Part shown: piece by piece, positions 18,114 through 31,199 of the stretch | Numbering within the stretch: the stretch's first letter is position 1 | Layout of the letters: each line of letters opens with the position of its first letter | Assembly: GCA_012861695.1 (NCBI GenBank) | Contig: JAAOOA010000002.1 | Location: 27,520,804-27,584,803, forward strand | Length of the DNA stretch: 64,000 nt | Direction of reading: 5' to 3' | Source of the DNA: Trematomus loennbergii | Taxonomy: Eukaryota; Chordata; Actinopteri; Perciformes; Nototheniidae | Program-made: the position numbers and the translations under genes | The notes under the pieces: generated by a model | Told to the model about the DNA's origin: nothing | Database searches by the model: none | The model's input: the letters and a program-made list of their open reading frames with translations, nothing else

Positions 18114-20189
18114 GTCAATTTCATTGATTCCCTTCAATTAGCATTGTAGCTGGTTCTTCTTTCAAATGATTTCATCATTTGAAGTATCACATCATTTGGA
18201 CATTCTTTGAACAATCTCATCATTTATCATCCATATCATTTAACATCATTTACACACTGTTATCATTTTCATCAATATCTGTATATGGGTTGGGTCTTCT
18301 TGTTCTGCTAGTAATTGAAACTGTTCCCTTATGAGAAATTACCCTCCCCCCTTTCATACTTTTTAAAGTATGAAAGTAATATGTTCTCTAGAAAAGGCCG
18401 TGGTGATCAATCGGTACGTTAGGGTGTGGGTACATGGAATGCAACTACAACATCTAGCACTAGCCTGGGCACCCCTATGCTATCCTTGTACACTGTGGAG
18501 CCTAAACTCCCTCCTTTGACTGGTCTCCTAGCCCTACTGGTTTTGGGGTGTTTCGCCATGTTGATTAACTGCCCCACTGTCATTGGTACTGCATATAAAA
18601 CATCACTGGCTGTACAAGTGCACAGGTTAAATTTCTAACACTTACTCGCATGCACTTTCCCACAACCCACAATGAATCTCTCTTTTTGTGCACACTGTGT
18701 CTGATAGGTGTAGGCTACTGCTGTTAAACACGCACATCCTCACTGGGAGAGGAGCCTCCCTCTGGCCTGCTGTAACTATTGGACTCCACAATTTAATCAT
18801 TAACCACTTCAATGTGAGGACTCCTACCACAACAGCCTCAGATGGACAAACAACCAAACAGGAAAAGAACACGTAGGTTACTGTTCAAGCGGAGGGACCC
18901 TTTTTATAAATACAGAAAACAACACATCATGCACAGCGTTGATGTAACACACTGATTGATTTTCTTTGCCATCCCCAATGGCCTGCAGTACATGGTCACA
19001 GCTCAGATTAAATAATTTTTTGGGGGCAGAGAAGTTGACCATTAACCTCCCTGACTGATTGTGAGCACTTCTCTTGTGAGCAGCTGATTTGATCCAGCGG
19101 ATCCAGAAGCAAAGTTCACTGTCACATGCAGGATCTTGCTCCTCTCTCTAGCCTCTATTTTTTCAGTTTTTCACATTTGTACAGGACTAAATCTGCAGCC
19201 ATGGCTTCAGCAGGTTATGGATACTACCGAGGCACTATATTCCTGGCCATGTTTGTGGGATACACGCTGTACTGCTTCAACAGAAAGACTTTCTCCTTTG
19301 TGATGCCTTCTGTCATGCAGGAAATTGAGCTGGACAAGGATGACCTGGGTATGAGACTCTTAAAACTATATATTCACCTTATGTATGCTGCAAGCTCCAA
19401 GAACACACGTTAATCCAGGACTTTTATTGCACATTTTTACTTCACCTTCTTATATTTTATATAAATATTTATTTATTTTATTTGAATCATAATCAGAATT
19501 CCTTTATTCGTCCAGCAGTAAAGGTACATTGCAGATAAAAAGGCAAAATGAAAAAGAGAAGACTTAAATGTTAAATAAAAAGGTAAGCATATGTCATTAA
19601 AAAAAGAAACAAATAGGCAAAAACTAATAAGTACACACAAAAAAAGTATTAACAGTATTTAAAGATGTAAGCAAATATCAAAAAGTGTCAAAGGAGCCAG
19701 TAACTTTAACAAATTGTAAGTAAATTGCAAAGCATTTCAACTTTAATTTTACTTAAGTGTATATAGCGTGTAAGCGTATAATATGGTGCAACTTTCCCTA
19801 GGATTAATACAACATTTTGATCTGATTAGATAAATGCCAATTTGAACATAGGTAGCTTTTTCTAAACTAGAATGTTTTCGAAATCCAAACTGGATGAACT
19901 ATTAATCCCCACAATGTCATCATCTTAAGTATAATTGCTTCAATACATGCTGTTACATTGACTTATCCTCACACACTATATTTGTATTACGACATCTATG
20001 CTTCATGCATTTGTAACATTCATTCATTCATACATGAAATATTAGCTTTACAGGAAGAATGGTGTATCAGACTAAACAACATACTGTATGTCCAATGACT
20101 ACAGATGAAAAATAGCCTCTTGGATAATCTTTACAAAAGTGGCTATTAATGTGCATCATCCCTGTAAAATAAAATATATATGTAGCATA

Positions 20190-20530
20190 GGGTGGTCCTT
20201 AAAATTGAAAGTCGGAAAGTCTAAGCTCCAACCCCCAAATTCATTATAATAGTCAAGAAAACTCTCCTGGTGATTTTTTTCCTCAATCTGACAACATTTA
20301 CCCCTCCCTCATCAACCTTGAAGTTTAGCCTCAGTTGCAGCACCGTGGCTGCTGGTGTGGCAACCTGGTTGATGAGGGAGGGGTAAATGTTGTCAGATTG
20401 AGGAAAAAATGTTGTTGGAATTTGAATAAAATTCACCAGGAGAGTTTTCTTGACTAGTATAACGAATTCCGGTGGTTGGAGTTTAAAATAAATTAATTCA
20501 AAAAGATGTACCTCTCACGAAGGACCACCC
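20190..20530. mobile_element. Fold-back element, duplicate of 11341-11680
   Basis: Same GGGTGGTCCTT/AAGGACCACCC ends and same internal arms as the copy in unit 1. Confidence 0.85.
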
Positions 20531-21611
20531 TAATGTAGCACCATCATTTCTTGCAGTTGTATCTGGCTGTTTTAACTCCCCTTTCCCGCCTTCTTTTCCT
20601 CCAGGCATGATCACCAGCAGCCAGTCTTTGGCCTATGCTATCAGTAAGTTCATCAGCGGCGTGCTTTCTGACCAGATCAGCGCCCGCTGGCTCTTCTCCA
20701 TCGGCCTGTGCACGGTGGGATGCATCAACGTGGTCTTCTCCTGGTCCTCCACCGTCGCCGCCTTCTCCGCCCTGTGGTTCCTCAACGGGCTGGGACAGGG
20801 CCTCGGGTGGCCCCCTGCGGCAGGGTGCTGCGCAAGGTACCTGAGCCACAAAACATCACTGCTAGCAACACACTGACATTATGATATTATTATAGATGTG
20901 ATTTTCTCTCCTGAAGAACGAATAGGGGTCAAAATGAGCAATATGAGGCAATATCTTCTATCCCGATTTAAGGATAAATATAACAATATAGCATATTTTT
21001 CGTGATTCAATAATAAATAGTGTATTTTAAAACCTATTTATCTTTATATTATAATTTTTCTTTTAATATTTTATTTATTACATAATATTTTATATGATTC
21101 AAGAAAATATATGAACATCATACATTTTACAGACTTTTTCCACCATTTGTTTTCTCCACAAATGGTGTTCTTCATGTGTCCTCTCACATCAGCTGTCACT
21201 CAGATATAACTGCTGTCAGGTCACAACACTGCACTGGTTCAGTTATTGATCCTTCCTGTATATCACAGGCAAAGATAATGACACTTCCCGTCACCTCTGT
21301 CATGATTTCCGGTCGTTATTTAAAGTTTTTCCCTCCTCTTGTCAGTGGTTCGAGCCCTCTCAGTTCGGGACATGGTGGGCGATCCTCACCTGCAGCAAGA
21401 ATCTGGCCGGCAGCCTGGGCCCCATCATCGCCACCGTGCTGACACAGAGCTACAGCTGGAGGACTATCCTGTCTGTCTCCGGGATGATTTGTGTGGTGGC
21501 CTCTGTTTTCTGTCTGCTGTTCATCAAGAACGAGCCCAGCGAGGTGGGGCTGCCCAACATAGAGACAGCAGCCAAGAAGAGCAAAGCAGGTGAGACTGAG
21601 TTTTAGTGAAC

Positions 21612-22083
21612 GCTTTAAAGAGGACATAGTATGCTCATTTTCAGGTGCATATTTATATTAAGTGCCTCTACTGTGACATGTCTTCATGCTTTAATGTTCA
21701 AAAAGGTGTTTATTTTTCTCATACTGCCTGTGCTGCAACCTCTTTTCACCCTCTGTCTGAAACCAGAGCCCAGTCTGCTCTGATTGATTAGCTGGTCGGC
21801 TCTGAAGATGTGATTAATCTTCTGCTTAGCTGGTCGGCTCTGAAGATGTGATTAATCTTCTGCTTAGCCCCCTAGCCTATCACGTACAATGGCGTTGAAG
21901 CGCTAGCCAATAGGAGCTTGAGTGTTACCTAGTAATGTCACTATGTTCTGGAAGTACACAAAGGAGTTCAATAGAGGCGTTTCAGGCAGAGGGGGAGGGA
22001 CAGAAACTCCCGCGGGAAACCATGTTCATGCACAAAAACCTATACAACACACTAAAGGAAAGCAAAAGGAAGAATAGAGCCTA
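21612..22083 (+). repeat. Interspersed repeat family A, duplicate copy with an internal tandem repeat
   Basis: Duplicate of 12783-13211. Here a segment of about 41 bp (GCTGGTCGGCTCTGAAGATG and what follows) is present twice (about 21790-21870), and once in unit 1. Confidence 0.75.
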
Positions 22084-24544
22084 AAACACATTTTCTCTCA
22101 GTAATTGTCTGTCACTGTGACCAGGCTAGCCTTTTTAAACACACTAGGTTAACATGCAGCTGTGTGTTGTGCAGGTGTGAGTGTGTGTTGCCTCTTGTGT
22201 TGTGACTAAAGGTCGGTGTCTCTCTGGACTCTGTACCCACTGTGCCCCTCAGATGTCATCTGTGTGAGCTGTGTCGAGTGTTACCGAAAGTACATTTACT
22301 TAAGTACTGTACTTAAGAACAATTTTCAAGTACTTTTAATTTCATTTAATGCTACTGTAATTTTCCTCTACTACATTTTGAAGGGCAAGTGACTTTAGAG
22401 ACAGTTTATTTTAGTTTTTTGAAAAAGGTTAAACTATTCTTCCACCACTGGCTGTGTCTCTCGTGCACATGCTTTTATATAAATACTTGGATGTCATTAT
22501 GCCATCCTGCAAAGACCACATTTAATACATCTGCGAAAAGAATAAATGATATGTCTTCTTTGACTTAGATCTTACGGGGCGAGTAGAAAGCGTCTTTGAG
22601 CACCAGGAAAAGTGCTATAAAAATTAAATGTATTATTATTATTATTATTTAGTTTTCACAGAAATGGGGCGAAGCCTGCGAGCTAGTTCAGGCAGTCAAC
22701 TCGAGCACTTATGCTGCATTCATACATAACGCCCCTTGCCACTCTACAATCAACCAAACAGAGTCTCCTTAATATGCCGCTCTATTTAACCTGCCAGATC
22801 TCTCTCCATGCATTGCTTGCTGCTGCTATTGCTGCAGCTACCTCTACGTCGCTGCTGCTTGCCTGCCCCACCACCACCCCAGCTGAGGCCCGAGCCTGGA
22901 CGCCAAACTCAACTATATGCTGCTTCTTATAAACATGTTAAAGAAACACGTGAGTTGTCTGACTGAAATGGGAAAATGAAATGGATAATACAAAGTTAGT
23001 GGGTGCAGTTTTTCTTGATTTTTATGTTATCGACCATTAATTGTTGTTACAGAAGCTGGAACAAGGTGGTTCTACTTTTAAGTCTCAATGAGTTCGATTT
23101 TTTCATTTAACTTTTTTGTTTTATTTATTTTTGTTGAGCCACTACACTGAAAGAGCCCACCTCGCTATAATAACACTCCTCTTGTTCAGGATCCTCCAGT
23201 GATGAGAGCACGCTGTCTGAGTTCCTGCTGTCGCCCTACCTGTGGCTGCTGTCCGTGTCCTACCTGGTGGTGTTCGGGGTGAAGACTGCCTGCACCGACT
23301 GGGGACAGCTGTTCCTCATCCAGGACAAGGGCCAGTCAACACTCATGGGTATGGAAGAGATTAGAATTTCTGTATGTTGAGAGGTTTTTATTTTATTATT
23401 TCTTGTGAGTCACTCTTTTCTTCTTCATAGGCAGCTCATACATGAGCGCCCTGGAGGTCGGAGGCCTGGGAAGTCTGGCAGTAGGGTACATCTCTGACAA
23501 GGCCGTGGCCAAAGTGAGTTTTGTTTTAGTCATTTTTTGGAGTTTTCCCTTTCCTGTAGTGTGTTTATTATTAATATTGATTTGCACAAGTCTCAGATGT
23601 ATCACAGCCAATCACAGCCTTACATATGAATTTGAATTTTCTCTCCAGTTCTTGCCAGTGGTATTATTTGACATGTCCTTATTTGTACAGCAAGGCAAGA
23701 AAATCTACGGCAACCCTCGCCATTTCATCCTGATCTGCATGATGGTGGGGATGTCTGTGTCCATGTTCCTGTTCAGAGTCACCGTTACTGCAGACAGCCC
23801 GAAGGTAACATCTCTGACTCATTAGAAAACGATACATTAATAATGAGACATGCATGGCTGAACCTCTCGTTTGCTCCCTCAGGTGTGGATACTCTGCCTG
23901 GGTGCTGCCTTCGGTTTCTCCTCTTATGGACCAATATCATTATTTGGACTTATAGCCATTGAGAGCGCACCGTCCAACTACTGCGGGACATCACACGCCA
24001 TCGTTGCCCTCATGGCCAACAGTAAGTTGATTCAAACATTATTACATCATTCATGATCTACACATACTGAGCCAGACCTTTATGCATGTTCCTTCTAATA
24101 AACCGAGCTTTATTTCAAATGTATTCTAACACTGTTATCTTGTAACAGTAATCTGAGTAAGTCTTCTTGTAATTTAGCTGTAAGTGAATAGTTACCATTA
24201 TTTGTATCCTGATGAGATGATCCTTTTAAATGTAATGTTACTCGCCAAGCCTCATTGTAAGATATATAATCTCGGAGTAAACTTCTCTCTGTGTTTGCTC
24301 TCCTCAGTCGGTGGCTTCCTGTCTGGACTCCCGTTCAGCACCATCGCTAAGCACCACGGCTGGGAAACTGCATTCTGGGTAGCGGAGGTCACCTGCGGCA
24401 TCACCACGGTTGGATTCGTCCTGCTGCGCAACATCAGGACCAAAATGGGCCATGTGTCCAAGAAGGCTTCTGACTAAAACCTTCACTAACTGTATAAATA
24501 AAGGGAATATTAAAACAACTGCATATATTGTATTTCATGTATTT

Positions 24545-24730
24545 AAAGCAGAGGTGGAAGAAGTACTCAGACATTTTACTTCAGTCAAAGTAGCAATACT
24601 AAAATTGTAAAACTACTCACCTTTTACAAGTAAAAGTCCTGAATTCAAAATTAAGTAAAAGAACAACATGATTGGCTTCAAAGTATACTCAAAGTACCAA
24701 AAGTAAATGGGATATATATTGTCAAAAAAT
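24545..24730. repeat. Interspersed repeat family D, duplicate copy
   Basis: Duplicate of 15784-15990, downstream of slc37a4 copy 2. Confidence 0.6.
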
Positions 24731-25164
24731 GTACTAAATTACTAAAACGCCTAAATAAAAAAATATGACGATGCTTTTAAACACAGTATTTTATTTAATC
24801 TTCAAGTATTTACAAAACAAAACGTATTTACAATGTGTTTATAGAGTGATGCAGGAATGAGTCCTAAATGAGTAGCACATGCTTTGTTTGCTTTTTAATG
24901 TGTTTTGGTTGTTATCCTGAAATAACATCTGTGGTTAACACAAGCTGAAGAGATTTTAACATTTTGTTCTCGGACATCAAATATGTCCGTCCACACAGGT
25001 CAATTGAAAAACGCTGTCCTTCAGAGCCGACAACAAAAACACATCATCACTGCACCGCTCTATTTCCGGTCCGATATCAACTTGGAAAAAGAAACAAAGA
25101 AAATCCACTTTCATTTGAAGTCTGTAAATCTGTTGTTGGAAAACTAACTAAGTCTGGATTGGTT

Positions 25165-28100
25165 TTAAGATCCCGCTCCAAAGTTGCCAGCTTTCTCTGC
25201 GATCTCCAGCGAACCCTTCAGGTTCTGGTCGAAGAGTTCACACCTGTTGGAAATATGATCGTTAGAAATCTGATATGTAATCTGAAATGACCAGATTCTA
25301 ATTTTAGTACAGCAGATTGGAAGGCTCTCTCACCTGATTGGCATTTCCAGGGAATAAAACGGGTTCTTGAGGGCGAAATCTGAATATATCTCATAAATCT
25401 TCCTCAACAGAGCATCTATTCCAGATTGTCGGGGTCCGCCAGCACGATAAACTTTATCCCTGAAGGAACAATAGGATTTATATTAGATTGGATACTCCTT
25501 ATTGAACCCAATTTGGGGGAAATTGGGATTGTAAACAAGGCAATGCACATGAATTACAAATGAAAAGCAATAGAAAAGAAAACGGTAAAATAAATATACA
25601 TACTGACAGTGAAATATATATATGTCTATAAAGTATTGTGTATACAATATAAATATACAGAATGGAAGTCAGTATATACTATGTTAGGCCTAACCCAATG
25701 AGAAAGACATCAGTTTAAAAAACAACAAAAAAAGTAATTATGTCGGGTTAAAGGGGAAGTATTACAAATAAGTTACTGAGTTACTTTGAAACTCCATCTA
25801 GCCTTTTTAATTGGACTAAAAATCACACTTTTCTTTAAAAACAATGGCTCATGAAGCTTGTTTATCTACTGACCGGTGAGAGTCTGGTAGCAGTGGAGTT
25901 TGAAACACGTCGGTTTCCAGCATCTCAATCCCTGAACTGCCAACCTCTGGGGACAGCTGTGAACCAATAGCAAACAACCTGTGAAAGCACACAGGAGAAA
26001 TACAATGCTTTACATGGTGATCTACACATACAACAACAAAATAATTTAGTATGCCATACAACTGATCCACATGAGGATCAGGTACAAATGGATAAAAAAA
26101 AGGATAACTGAATATTTTTACTTAAAGGTGGGGTAGGTAATTTCGGAGAAACCAGCTCGAGTGCGCTAGAATTTGAAAATACACAGCCGGAAGAAATCTG
26201 CTACTTCCTTACAGAGCCCCTCCTCCAACACACACGAACGTGCACATGACCAATGAGGGCACGAGATAAGTTTGTGCACAGATGGAAGGCTGACAGGCAG
26301 GTAGGCCATCCAGTTCTTTTAGCCGGGCCGGCTCAAATGATTGGTCATGCTTTTTACAGTACTACGGCTTCCACAGATTACATTTTTTTATGGATTTTTT
26401 GTCAAAGCACTTAAGATTTCATTGCTATCGGGGTGTTAAGAGCATTCCATGGAATATAACAAAAAGTGTATCTCGAGCCGGTTTCTCAAACTTACCTACC
26501 CCACCTTTAAGCAAATAGTCTTCCACGTCTGAGATTCAGTTACAAATAGATGTGAACAGCCTCTCCAGTCCTTATACCTGTACTATAACTGACTTTGGGG
26601 ATCAGTGAAGCATGTAAAGGTTAGAAACACAGACTCAGAACTGTTTTATGAAACATTAATTTAACTCACGAGTGGAACATGGAGGCCAGCATCAGCTTCT
26701 CGTTGGAGCTCAGGCGCGCCCGTCCAAAGCGAATAGACACGGGATAATTTAAGGAATCCTTCAAATATTCAAGGATGTCCTTTCCCTCTGCCGTGTTTTT
26801 GCCGAGCACATCAGCGCCGTTGATGGACAGCACAGCATGGCCCACTGGAGAATAACCACACACACAAGTTTCAGCTAATACAGTTTAAAAGTTAGACTTT
26901 GACAAGGCATGCAGTTGAGTATCCCAGAATAATAAGGAGTACACTTTCATGTCAAATTAATTATGCAGACAGAGAGACTGCAGAGTAGGAACATTGTAAG
27001 GGTAATCCCAATGTTCTCAGTGTCCTTTGTTAAGGCCACAATTCAAATTGATAATTAATTCACGGAGAAGGATGTTTCAAATGCTACCGTGCAGCAACCA
27101 ACCTCTAAAGGAAAAAGAAACACAAAACTGGATAGCACAAATGTGAATGCATAGCTCTCATAAAGTATAATATCGGTAGGTGGGTGATTTTAGCATTGAT
27201 CCAGGAAAACAAACATTGCTGGGAATATTAATCCCTTTCAAATTAATATAGAGACAAATAGATTCAATAATTGTGTTGAAGGTAGTCAAAGCACTGCACA
27301 AAGAAGTTGGAAATAAAATGTAAAACAAAAACAAATGGACATATCAACAGTAGAGAGATAAATGTATATGCAGTGGTGTAAATAAGTAACAACGTAGATT
27401 TACTCAAGTTCTGTACTTAAGTACACATTTCAGGGATTTTACTTGAGTATTTCCATTTTTTGCTACATTTATTCAATACCTTTATTTGTTTTGCATATTT
27501 ATATTAATGATGTGCAATATAATCAACATTTAATTAGACTCAGTTACATCTGGAGTAACATTCACAAGCTACCCTGCAGTGCAGTATACAAAGTCTTTCA
27601 AAGTAGCTGCACCTTTACCAGCTTTGATAACACTTTAATGCATCAATAATTATAATCAAAACATATAATATATATTATTCTGAAATGGACCAATCTGCAT
27701 GAGTACTTCTACTTTTGGTACTTTAAGTATATTTTGATGCTAATATTGTTGTATTTTTACTTGAATAACATTTTCAATGCAGGACTTTTACTGTAACAGA
27801 GTTTTCCTACACTCTGGTACTTCTACTTTTACTTAAGTTCAAGATCTGTGTACTTCTTCCACCTCTTAAAGATAGGGTACTATAAACATTATTAAGTATG
27901 TACATTTGTCTCTAAATGAAATGTAAATGTAATGAGCTACAGAGAAAGGCGTGTCCTTAAAAGGATAATAAGACAATCGGTGCATTTATTAGAAGTATAT
28001 TTACTTCAGATGTTTAGGTCTTTAGTCAACACCCCCAGCTAGCATCGAGCTAACACTGTGCTAACGTTACCTTTGATTCCGTCCCTCTGTCCATACGACA

Positions 28101-28245
28101 CGACCACCTTCTCATCGTGATGCTTCAGCACTAAATCTAAAGGGTAGCTGAAAGTCTTCTCGGCCTCTGCTCTCGGCACATAATTGTCATATTGGTAGAT
28201 TAAACCTCCAGCCTTGTTCACCACATACACACTGAAGATCACCAT
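25165..28245 (-). CDS. trappc4: trappc4 (synbindin), TRAPP complex core subunit
   Basis: Five exons on the minus strand: 28071-28245, 26670-26844, 25874-25978, 25334-25459 and 25165-25243. They total 660 nt, matching the human 219 aa. The N-terminus [20 protein letters not shown] is the longin-like fold of small TRAPP subunits. Then follow the PDZ-like insert ([20 protein letters not shown]), [40 protein letters not shown] and the C-terminal [15 protein letters not shown] is a Rab1/Ypt1 exchange factor and tether in ER-Golgi traffic. Two compensating one-base errors are visible: an extra C in exon 3 (about 25906) and one C too few in exon 4 (about 25433; the orphan copy near 16675 has the full run). 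Because the gene is usually essential, sequencing error is likelier than loss. It is tail-to-tail with slc37a4 and head-to-head with rps25, as in human 11q23. Confidence 0.92.
26122..26510 (+). mobile_element. MITE-like element family C, copy 2 (in a trappc4 intron)
   Basis: 389 bp with near-perfect terminal inverted repeats, TTAAAGGTGGGGTAGGTAA and TTACCTACCCCACCTTTAA. About 95% alike by eye to 48491-48879. Non-coding. Confidence 0.88.
27366..27870. repeat. Interspersed repeat family D, longest copy (in trappc4 intron 1)
   Basis: It begins AGTGGTGTAAATAAGTAAC and ends with GTACTTCTTCCACCTCTT, the approximate inverse of the AGGTGGAAGAAGTACT found at the start of other copies. This suggests an element of about 500 bp with inverted ends and ACTTAAGTA-rich termini. 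Confidence 0.6.
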
Positions 28246-28551
28246 CTTTGCGACGTCCTGCCCAGCTGACTACACTTAGGTCAGGTGACCACAAAGTGTC
28301 AGAAAAAATGTAAATTAGCTTTGCCAATTTTGTATTTGTTTATCATTTGTATTTTTATTTATTTCAAACAAACATATATAACTGTTGTGCAGCAATATGT
28401 TGAGCCAATACAGATTAAAAACCATTCCTTCGAAAAAACAGAAGGACTCAATTACCCACAAATCCCTACTCCATTTCCGCATATACGGGGTGTCTAAGGG
28501 GCTCTTCCACGGGTTGAACTTCCTTTCACTCCGACATCTTGACGAGGAAAC
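28246..28551. promoter_or_regulatory. Bidirectional promoter between trappc4 and rps25
   Basis: Only about 300 bp separate the two divergent start codons. On the rps25 side, a pyrimidine-rich CTTCCTTTCACTCC (28519-28532) precedes the ATG by about 20 bp, which fits the 5' TOP element of ribosomal-protein mRNAs. The head-to-head pair is conserved in human. No TATA box is evident. Confidence 0.65.
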
Positions 28552-31037
<2,486 letters not shown>

Positions 31038-31199
31038 GTAGGTACAACAACATGGAAACAAGATGAAATGTACATTTGTATGAGAGTTGTATATATTATT
31101 AATAAGCTGCATTCACTGACTTCAATTCCCTTTTGTCTTGCAGGTTCTCCGGTTTCCTCTGAGCTGTTTGTAGTACAAGGTGAATAAAAATGTAAAGAC

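Larger units (their letters stand above)
16905..18640. mobile_element. LTR-like retroelement (probably a solo LTR) at the duplication junction
   Basis: It is absent from the equivalent place in unit 1, where CATGTCTTACTCGCATGC is continuous (9796-9813). In unit 2 that sequence is split after CTTA (16901-16904) and resumes with CTTA at 18641-18644, a 4-bp target-site duplication. The ends are TATTAGAA and TTCTAACA, inverted repeats that become a typical TG...CA LTR terminus with one G-to-A change. AATAAA occurs at about 17336 and 17384. Inside are two tandem-repeat arrays. No gag, pol or env-like reading frame is visible. Solo LTR is the best reading, but a non-autonomous element with inverted ends is possible. 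Confidence 0.65.
19201..24477 (+). pseudogene. slc37a4: slc37a4 copy 2, damaged duplicate of the glucose-6-phosphate transporter
   Basis: Exons: 19201-19348, 20605-20836, 21346-21589, 23190-23348, 23431-23513, 23691-23804, 23883-24021 and 24308-24477. Splice sites and the final TAA are kept. Exon 2 is one T shorter than in copy 1 (CCCCCTTGC against CCCCCTGC near 20815), which destroys the frame after GLGWPP. Exon 5 has lost one Leu codon. Amino-acid changes at conserved sites include Tyr25 to Cys, Met to Lys in WAILxCSxNLA, and Asn to Ile in the xNESAP motif. The unit lacks the upstream region and candidate first exon of copy 1. The single-base loss could be an assembly error, but the substitutions suggest relaxed constraint. 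If the frame is real, it would be a 429-aa paralogue. Confidence 0.75.
16881..25637. repeat. Tandem segmental duplication, unit 2
   Basis: Head-to-tail copy of 9780-16880, about 7.0 kb once the LTR-like insertion at 16905-18640 is removed. Homology ends at about 25636 (CTATAAAGTAT). Unit 2 continues into the rest of trappc4, so its right edge is the ancestral neighbourhood of trappc4. The left edge of unit 1 is the ancestral neighbourhood of cfap45. Introns remain nearly identical, which implies a fairly recent event or gene conversion. Confidence 0.9.
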
